Assembly (NCBI GenBank): GCA_913058195.1
Contig: CAJXPP010000047.1
Location: forward strand, 1-11,440
Origin: an uncultured Gammaproteobacteria bacterium
GTDB taxonomy: Bacteria; Pseudomonadota; Gammaproteobacteria; Nitrosococcales; Methylophagaceae
Reading direction: 5' to 3'
DNA length: 11,440 bases
The translations under genes were made by a program, and so were the position numbers. This document shows, piece after piece, positions 6,658-11,440 of the stretch. Under the pieces are notes generated by a model. That model did not search any database. It worked only from the letters and a program-made list of their open reading frames with translations, and was not told the DNA's origin. Position 1 is the first letter of the stretch, and every line of letters starts with the position of its first letter.

Positions 6658-7695
6658 CTATTGGAATAAATTTTTCTCTATTGCCCGAGGTAATGCTTCA
6701 GCCTTGGTCACTTTTTGTTTACGTACCAACTCTTGCATGCATTGATCTAATGTCTGCATGCCAACGGCTCCGCCTGTTTGAATCGCTGAGTACATTTGCG
6801 GCACTTTATCTTCACGAATTAAGTTTCGAATAGCAGGGGTACCGATCATGATTTCATGAGCTGCAACTCGCCCTCCGCCGACTTTTTTCATTAATGTTTG
6901 TGAAATTACGGCACGTAATGATTCAGAGAGCATTGACCTAACCATACTTTTTTCTGCTGCTGGGAATACATCGACAATACGATCAATAGTTTTCGCCGCT
7001 GAGGAAGTATGTAATGTTCCAAACACTAAATGGCCTGTTTCTGCAGCTGTAAGCGCTAGACGAATAGTTTCCAAATCACGTAACTCACCTACTAAAATAA
7101 TGTCAGGATCTTGTCGCAGAGCTGATCGCAGCGCTTCACTAAACCCTAAGGTATCACGATGCACCTCACGCTGATTAACTAAGCATTTCTTACTTTTATG
7201 TACAAATTCAATTGGATCTTCAATGGTTAGAATATGCTCATTATCCTGATCGTTTTTATAATCGACCATTGCAGCCAAAGTCGTTGATTTACCTGACCCC
7301 GTTGGTCCAGTCACTAACACTATACCTTTTGGATTATCTGCAATTTGTTTAAAAATATCCGGAGCACCTAAGGCTTCTAAACTCAGCACTTCAGAGGGGA
7401 TAGTCCTAAATACAGCGCCAGCACCACGATTTTGATTAAAAGCATTAACACGAAACCGAGCTAAATTTGGAATTTCAAATGAGAAGTCAGTCTCAAGGAA
7501 TTCTTCAAAATCCTTACGTTGCTTATCATTCATGATGTCATACACCATCTCAAAGACTTCTTTATGCTCCATCGACGGCAAGTTGATACGCTTGATATCT
7601 CCATCAACCCGAATCATCGGGGGTTCTCCAGCCGATATATGCAAATCAGATGCGCCATTTTTTGCACTAAAGGTAAGTAATTCAGTAATATCCAT
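6658..7695 (-). CDS. pilT: Type IV pilus twitching motility ATPase PilT
   Basis: PilT is the main hexameric ATPase that powers type IV pilus retraction. The 345 residues match the usual length. The sequence opens MDITELLTFSAKNGASDLHISAGEPPMIRVDGDI. Walker A GPTGSGKSTTLAAM occupies 130-143, the Asp box TIEDPIEFVH 157-166, Walker B DIILVGELRD 198-207, and the His box TGHLVFGTLHT 220-230. The PilT signature AIRNLIRE is at 288-295 and is essential for retraction in studied PilT proteins. It is absent from the neighbouring PilU, which settles the assignment. AAGGA precedes the ATG by 6 bases. The gene is divergent from yggS across 92 bases and forms a two-gene unit with pilU, nine bases apart. Confidence 0.97.
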   Translation of the reverse strand: MDITELLTFSAKNGASDLHISAGEPPMIRVDGDIKRINLPSMEHKEVFEMVYDIMNDKQRKDFEEFLETDFSFEIPNLARFRVNAFNQNRGAGAVFRTIPSEVLSLEALGAPDIFKQIADNPKGIVLVTGPTGSGKSTTLAAMVDYKNDQDNEHILTIEDPIEFVHKSKKCLVNQREVHRDTLGFSEALRSALRQDPDIILVGELRDLETIRLALTAAETGHLVFGTLHTSSAAKTIDRIVDVFPAAEKSMVRSMLSESLRAVISQTLMKKVGGGRVAAHEIMIGTPAIRNLIREDKVPQMYSAIQTGGAVGMQTLDQCMQELVRKQKVTKAEALPRAIEKNLFQ

Positions 7696-7787
7696 CCACG
7701 TTCCTTAATTTATAATTTAAGTAAGTCCGTCAACTTCACATTTGAAGTAATAATGTAAAGGTAGCGCGGACACAACAGGCTTGCAAC
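7696..7787. promoter_or_regulatory. Divergent promoter region between pilT and yggS with a perfect dyad
   Basis: This 92-base non-coding region must hold the start signals of both transcripts. Bases 7733-7748 form a perfect dyad, ACTTCA-CATT-TGAAGT, suited to a dimeric regulator or a small hairpin. A TATAAT on the plus strand lies at 7711-7716, and TTGACG on the minus strand at 7733-7728. Neither has a partner box at standard spacing, so I cannot name the promoters with confidence. Confidence 0.45.
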
Positions 7788-8486
7788 ATGACAAAGATAA
7801 AAACTCAACTTTCAGCCATTTCAAACACCATAAAGGAAGCTGAAAAACAGGCTAATAAACCCGCTAATTCAGTACGGTTACTCGCTGTTAGCAAAACAAA
7901 ACCGGCAGCACTTATTCGCAGCTCATTTGAAGCTGGACAGCATTGTTTTGGCGAGAATTATCTGCAAGAAGCGCTGACTAAAATAGCCGCTTTGTCTGAC
8001 TTAAATATTGAATGGCATTTTATCGGCCCTATTCAGTCTAATAAAACCAAAGATATAGCAACACATTTTGATTGGGTTCAAAGTGTTGATCGTTTAAAAA
8101 TTGCGCAACGCTTATCAAATCAACGCCCGACCAATTTAAATAAATTAAATGTATGTATCCAGGTCAATATTGATAATGAAGCAAGTAAATCAGGGATTGC
8201 CCCTGATGAGATTATTGACTTTGCTCACCAACTAGCACTCTTTGATAATATACTGCTTCGAGGTCTAATGATTATTCCTGTTAAAACCAATGATACTGAG
8301 CTACAACGTCAGTCATTTATTCGCGCGAAAAAACTCTTTACTGAGTTGAGTGCAATTTATCCTTCTGTTGACACCCTTTCGATGGGTATGACCGCCGATA
8401 TGGCTATAGCCATTCGTGAAGGTAGTACCATGGTCCGTATTGGCACTGCACTTTTCGGCCAAAGAGATTCCGTGCAAAAGCAATAA
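7788..8486 (+). CDS. yggS: YggS/PLPBP family pyridoxal phosphate-binding protein
   Basis: This family binds pyridoxal 5'-phosphate in a single TIM-barrel domain and keeps free PLP and related metabolites in balance. It has no known catalytic activity. The PLP Schiff-base lysine is Lys36 in LLAVSKTKPA, the same number as in E. coli YggS. Other family blocks are CFGENYLQEAL (53-63), EWHFIGPIQSNK (75-86), NIDNEASKSGI (127-137), LSMGMTADM (197-205) and the phosphate-binding end GSTMVRIGTALFG (212-224). The 232 residues match the usual length. The Shine-Dalgarno is weak (AGG eight bases upstream). It is first in the yggS-proC-yggT set, a widespread arrangement in Gammaproteobacteria, 46 bases before proC. 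Confidence 0.95.
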   Translation: MTKIKTQLSAISNTIKEAEKQANKPANSVRLLAVSKTKPAALIRSSFEAGQHCFGENYLQEALTKIAALSDLNIEWHFIGPIQSNKTKDIATHFDWVQSVDRLKIAQRLSNQRPTNLNKLNVCIQVNIDNEASKSGIAPDEIIDFAHQLALFDNILLRGLMIIPVKTNDTELQRQSFIRAKKLFTELSAIYPSVDTLSMGMTADMAIAIREGSTMVRIGTALFGQRDSVQKQ

Positions 8487-8532
8487 CACGTAAACTAGTA
8501 TTGTTTATCTATTTTAATGGAACCGTAAAATA

Positions 8533-9369
8533 ATGAAAGACTGTAAAATAACGTTTATTGGCGGCGGCAATATGGCACGAAGCCTTATCGGTGGTTTAAT
8601 CGAAGATGGTTTCAATCCTCAACATATCCACGTATCCGATCCGGAACCACAGTGCTTACACTCTCTTTCAAGTGCTTATTCCACTATCCAAACTCACAGC
8701 GATAATCTCACTGCTGCACAAGACTGTGATGTATTAATTTTAGCTGTCAAACCTCAACAACTACAGTCAGTCATAAAACAGTTATCTCCTGACTGGCAAG
8801 AAAATAGATTACTTATCTCTATTGCAGCAGGCATCAAAATTGACGATATGGCTCGCTGGTTAGACTTTGATGATGCAGCCATTGTACGCTCAATGCCAAA
8901 CACACCATCTTTAGTACAAGCTGGTGCTGCAGCATTATGTGCTAACAAAGCCGTGACGAAACAACAACATGAATTAGCAGAATCGATTTTGCGAGCTGTC
9001 GGCCTTGCAATATGGATTGATGATGAAGAAAAAATGGATGCGGTTACTGCACTGTCAGGTAGTGGGCCTGCTTATTTTTTCCTTGTAATGGAAGCGATGG
9101 AGTTTGCAGCGAAAGAAATGGGCTTAGAAGCTGAAACCGCTCGTCTTCTTTGCCTGCAGACAGCATTTGGCGCTGCTAAAATGGCATTAGAAAGTGATGA
9201 ATCTACAGCCACTTTACGTGAGCAGGTGACCTCTCCAGGCGGTACAACAGAACGTGCATTACACGAATTAGATGATGGCGGTCTTCGTGGACTGTTTGAA
9301 AACGCCCTTATTGCTGCTGCCTTACGTTCTCGTGAACTAGCCAATCAATTAGGTGACGACAATGCCTAA
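8533..9369 (+). CDS. proC: Pyrroline-5-carboxylate reductase ProC
   Basis: ProC performs the last step of proline synthesis: NAD(P)H-dependent reduction of 1-pyrroline-5-carboxylate to L-proline in the cytoplasm. The N-terminal Rossmann domain shows ITFIGGGNMARSLIGGL (6-22), AVKPQ (71-75) and VRSMPNTPSLVQAGAAAL (118-135). The C-terminal dimerisation and substrate domain shows ALSGSGPAYFF (173-183) and the family signature LREQVTSPGGTTERALHELD (228-247). At 278 residues it is a normal length. The Shine-Dalgarno is poor, with GGAA about 12 bases upstream, but no better start exists because the nucleotide-binding strand begins at residue 5. It overlaps yggT by 8 bases. Confidence 0.97.
   Translation: MKDCKITFIGGGNMARSLIGGLIEDGFNPQHIHVSDPEPQCLHSLSSAYSTIQTHSDNLTAAQDCDVLILAVKPQQLQSVIKQLSPDWQENRLLISIAAGIKIDDMARWLDFDDAAIVRSMPNTPSLVQAGAAALCANKAVTKQQHELAESILRAVGLAIWIDDEEKMDAVTALSGSGPAYFFLVMEAMEFAAKEMGLEAETARLLCLQTAFGAAKMALESDESTATLREQVTSPGGTTERALHELDDGGLRGLFENALIAAALRSRELANQLGDDNA
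9351..9356 (+). promoter_or_regulatory. Ribosome binding site inside proC that fixes the yggT start
   Basis: AGGTGA lies 5 bases before the ATG at 9362. The alternative GTG start at 9353 falls inside this element and has no Shine-Dalgarno of its own, so the ATG is preferred. Confidence 0.65.
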
Positions 9370-9928
9370 TGGCTATTTAACCCAACCAGCCCTATTTTTA
9401 ATAGACATTCTATTTGGAATATATATGGCTATTGTTGCTTTGCGAATTATTATGCAATGGGCACAATGGGAATATCATAACCCGCTTGTTCAAATAATTA
9501 TTAAGGTCACCCAAACCCCTGTAAAGTTCTTACGCCAGTTTATTCCAGCATGGGGTAAGTGGGATATGGCGACCATAGTATTACTCTTAGTTATTGCCTC
9601 CATTAAAATAATGCTTATTAGTATGTTTAATCCTATTTCACTCAATTTCATCACGCTGTTTCAACTAACACTTGCTGATATTTTCTCGCTATTTATCACC
9701 CTCTTTTCAGCGAGTATTATCATTCAAGTAATCTTAAGTTGGGTTCAGCCTCATAATAGCTATAACCCAATTACGCCATTAATTAGCAGCATGAATAAGC
9801 CACTTTTAAGGCCTATTCGCCAACTATTACCTGATATGGCTGGGCTTGATTTATCGCCATTAGTCGCCTTACTCGGATTACAGTTATTTTCAATGCTGGT
9901 TTTGCCATTGCTAACCGCTCAGTTCTAA
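9362..9928 (+). CDS. yggT: YggT family integral membrane protein
   Basis: A small inner-membrane protein of the YggT family (Pfam YGGT), whose function is not settled; links to osmotic or ion homeostasis and cell shape have been proposed for relatives. From ATG 9362 it has 188 residues and two family repeats. Each is a hydrophobic helix followed by a polar, Pro- and Arg-containing loop. The first repeat ends RIIMQWAQWEYHNPLVQ...LRQFIP (28-62) and the second ILSWVQPHNSYNPITPL...PIRQLLP (124-157). Hydrophobic segments lie at about 9-30, 68-88, 97-128 and 166-186. The start overlaps the proC stop by 8 bases, so the two are almost certainly co-transcribed. A GTG start three codons earlier is possible but lies in the Shine-Dalgarno. 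Confidence 0.92.
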   Translation: MPNGYLTQPALFLIDILFGIYMAIVALRIIMQWAQWEYHNPLVQIIIKVTQTPVKFLRQFIPAWGKWDMATIVLLLVIASIKIMLISMFNPISLNFITLFQLTLADIFSLFITLFSASIIIQVILSWVQPHNSYNPITPLISSMNKPLLRPIRQLLPDMAGLDLSPLVALLGLQLFSMLVLPLLTAQF

Positions 9929-9940
9929 GCTGATTTTTTT
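9919..9940 (+). terminator. Possible weak intrinsic terminator overlapping the yggT stop
   Basis: UCAGUU and AGCUGA pair over six bases, with one G-U pair, around the triloop CUA, and seven U residues follow directly. The hairpin includes the yggT stop codon (9926-9928). The stem is short, so termination is probably partial. A TATAAT follows at 9954, consistent with a separate transcript for metX. Confidence 0.4.
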
Positions 9941-9953
9941 ATTGTGAATAACA

Positions 9954-9959
9954 TATAAT
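9954..9959 (+). promoter_or_regulatory. Candidate -10 element for metXW
   Basis: A perfect TATAAT lies 32 bases before the metX ATG, placing a start near 9966. No good -35 box is found 16-18 bases upstream (the region is TGATTTTTTT), so the call rests on the -10 element and its place after a probable terminator. The 63-base gap is too short for a SAM riboswitch, and I see no MetJ-box repeat. Confidence 0.35.
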
Positions 9960-9991
9960 AGCGTCGTAATAATTAAGGAAGTTCAAAGCAG

Positions 9992-11143
9992 ATGCCAGAA
10001 ACTATACCAGCTGATTCTGTCGGTTTGGTGACACCTATAACGCTTCATATTGATTCGCCACTATTGCTAGATTGTGGGCGCAGTTTGCCAAGTTACAATC
10101 TAATTTATGAGACCTATGGCGAGCTCAATAGTGATGCCTCAAATGCAGTGTTGATATGCCATGCACTATCAGGTGATCACCATGCTGCTGGCTACCACAG
10201 CATGGAAGATAAAAAGCCAGGTTGGTGGGATTCAGCCATCGGCCCAGATAAAGCAATTGATACTAATCATCTATTTGTTGTTTCCATGAATAATTTGGGC
10301 GGCTGTAAAGGATCGACGGGCCCAACCAGTATTAACCCTGAAACAGGAAAACGTTACGGTCCTGATTTTCCTATTGTCACAGTGCCTGACTGGGTGAATA
10401 GCCAAGCTGTATTAGCAGATGAATTAAATATACAACAATGGGCTGCTGTAGTTGGTGGCAGCCTTGGTGCCATGCAAGCTATGCAGTGGGCTATTAGCCT
10501 ACCTGACCGCATAAAACACGCTTTAATTATTGCTTCAGCACCAAAGCTATCTGCACAAAACATTGCCTTTAATGAAGTTGCTCGTACGGCAATAAAATCC
10601 GATCCAAACTTTCATGAAGGTTATTATTCTGAGCATGACACCCTACCTCGACAAGGTTTAGGCTTAGCAAGAATGTTGGGTCATATTACCTATTTATCTG
10701 ATGAAGCTATGGGTGCTAAGTTTGGTCGTGAATTACGTAATGAAACGCTTAACTATGATTATGGAGTCGAATTCCAAATAGAAAGTTATCTTCGTTATCA
10801 AAGTATTAACTTTGTCGAACGCTTTGATGCTAACACCTATTTATTAATGACTAAAGCACTTGATTACTTTGATCCCGCCAAAGAATTTAATGATGATCTT
10901 GCTGCCACTGTTGCATCAATCGAAGCGAAAAGCTTAGTTATCTCATTTACCAGTGACTGGCGTTTTTCGCCTGAACGCTCCCAAGAAATAGTTGATGCCT
11001 TACTAAGTGCAGGCAAAGAGGTGACTTATGCTGAAATCGAAGCTAACCAAGGCCACGATGCCTTTTTAATGCCTATTCCACGCTATATTGAAATTATGAC
11101 AATCTATATGAAGCAAGTCATTGCTGACAGTGAGCTATCATGA
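9992..11143 (+). CDS. metX: Homoserine O-acyltransferase MetX (probably succinyl-CoA dependent)
   Basis: MetX activates L-homoserine by transferring an acyl group from acyl-CoA to its hydroxyl, the first committed step to methionine. It is an alpha/beta-hydrolase-fold enzyme. The 383 residues carry the nucleophile elbow VGGSLGAMQAMQW (Ser157), the catalytic Asp322 in FTSDWRFSPERS and His355 in GHDAFL, completing the triad. The early blocks are HALSGDHHAAGY (57-68) and GGCKGSTGPTSINPETG (103-119). From memory, the DWRFSP context and the adjacent metW match the Pseudomonas-type enzyme that uses succinyl-CoA, so O-succinylhomoserine is the likelier product; this is inference. AAGGAAG lies 10 bases before the ATG. 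It overlaps metW by four bases (ATGA). Confidence 0.95.
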   Translation: MPETIPADSVGLVTPITLHIDSPLLLDCGRSLPSYNLIYETYGELNSDASNAVLICHALSGDHHAAGYHSMEDKKPGWWDSAIGPDKAIDTNHLFVVSMNNLGGCKGSTGPTSINPETGKRYGPDFPIVTVPDWVNSQAVLADELNIQQWAAVVGGSLGAMQAMQWAISLPDRIKHALIIASAPKLSAQNIAFNEVARTAIKSDPNFHEGYYSEHDTLPRQGLGLARMLGHITYLSDEAMGAKFGRELRNETLNYDYGVEFQIESYLRYQSINFVERFDANTYLLMTKALDYFDPAKEFNDDLAATVASIEAKSLVISFTSDWRFSPERSQEIVDALLSAGKEVTYAEIEANQGHDAFLMPIPRYIEIMTIYMKQVIADSELS

Positions 11144-11440
11144 CATTACGCCTCGACTTACAAATAATCAGCGATTGGATCCCGGATAATTCTCGTGTAC
11201 TCGACTTGGGTTGTGATAATGGCACACTATTACATCACCTCCAGCAACGTGGAATAACAGGTTACGGGCTCGAAATTGATAACAGTAAATTTGCTGACTG
11301 CATACAATCGGGTGTTAATGTAATTCAAGCCGATCTTGATCAAGGCTTACCGCAGTTTGCAGATCAAAGTTTTGACTACGTCATCTTATCGCAAACCCTG
11401 CAAGCCGTTAAACGCCCCGATTTTCTACTTGAAGAAATTG
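11140..11440 (+). CDS. metW: MetW methyltransferase-like protein, 3' part beyond the window
   Basis: MetW accompanies MetX in many Proteobacteria and is needed for, or aids, methionine synthesis. It has a class I SAM-dependent methyltransferase fold, but its exact reaction is unsettled. The 100 codons present start MTLRLDLQIISDWIPDNSRV, followed by motif I VLDLGCDNGTLL (20-31), the acidic residue after strand beta2 in GYGLEID (41-47), QADLDQGLP (63-71) and the motif IV region FDYVILSQTLQAV (78-90). Typical MetW proteins have about 195-200 residues, so roughly half is shown. The ATG overlaps the metX TGA as ATGA, which implies translational coupling. The open frame runs to the last base. Confidence 0.93.
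   Translation, partial: MTLRLDLQIISDWIPDNSRVLDLGCDNGTLLHHLQQRGITGYGLEIDNSKFADCIQSGVNVIQADLDQGLPQFADQSFDYVILSQTLQAVKRPDFLLEEI

Noticed and set aside
9929..9991. A SAM riboswitch or MetJ-type operator before metX
   Set aside because: The gap is only 63 bases and holds neither the conserved helices of a SAM riboswitch nor tandem AGACGTCT-like boxes.
1..11440. A previously undescribed defence, mobile or biosynthetic system
   Set aside because: Every open frame with coding character belongs to a known housekeeping, flagellar, pilus or envelope family. There are no integrase, transposase, toxin-antitoxin or repeat-array signals, and no segment of clearly deviant composition.

Overview
The window is a piece of a gammaproteobacterial chromosome, probably from an AT-rich (about 40 % G+C by eye), motile, polarly piliated bacterium. 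The basis is the conserved block pilU-pilT / yggS-proC-yggT-metX-metW, an order I recall from Pseudomonas and related Gammaproteobacteria, together with an RpoN-type promoter in front of the flagellar rod genes, as in Vibrio and Pseudomonas flagellar hierarchies. A Methylophaga/Cycloclasticus-like origin would fit the base composition and gene set, but that is a guess. Bases 1-38 are not biological: they end in a complete Illumina Nextera Read 1 adapter, so the window starts at a contig end with untrimmed adapter.

Minus strand, 39-4234: a flagellar rod and hook operon transcribed from right to left in the order flgB-flgC-flgD-flgE-flgF-flgG. Gaps are 5 to 43 bases and each gene has its own Shine-Dalgarno sequence. 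flgG is cut at residue 172 by the contig end. The operon supplies the proximal rod (FlgB, FlgC, FlgF), the distal rod (FlgG), the hook cap (FlgD) and the hook (FlgE). A sigma-54-like -24/-12 element (4272-4287) lies 38 to 53 bases before flgB, with a small inverted repeat about 100 bases upstream of the predicted start that could bind an activator. The flgA, flgM and flgN genes that often accompany flgB are absent from this side.

Minus strand, 4413-5376: a strong intrinsic terminator and, upstream of it, a gene for an OmpA-C-domain lipoprotein with a glycine-zipper segment and calcium-binding thrombospondin-type-3-like repeats. Minus strand, 5509-7695: pilT and pilU, the type IV pilus retraction ATPases, nine bases apart.

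Plus strand, 7788-11440: a divergent housekeeping cluster. It holds a PLP-binding YggS protein, pyrroline-5-carboxylate reductase (proC), a YggT membrane protein overlapping proC by 8 bases, homoserine O-acyltransferase (metX) and the first 100 codons of metW, which overlaps metX by 4 bases. The 92-base divergent region between pilT and yggS carries a perfect 6-4-6 dyad.

I see no mobile element, CRISPR array, RNA gene or defence system. The individual genes belong to known families. The less ordinary points are the adapter-made chimeric end, the flagellar operon sitting beside pilTU with a TSP3-repeat lipoprotein between them, and several candidate regulatory elements.
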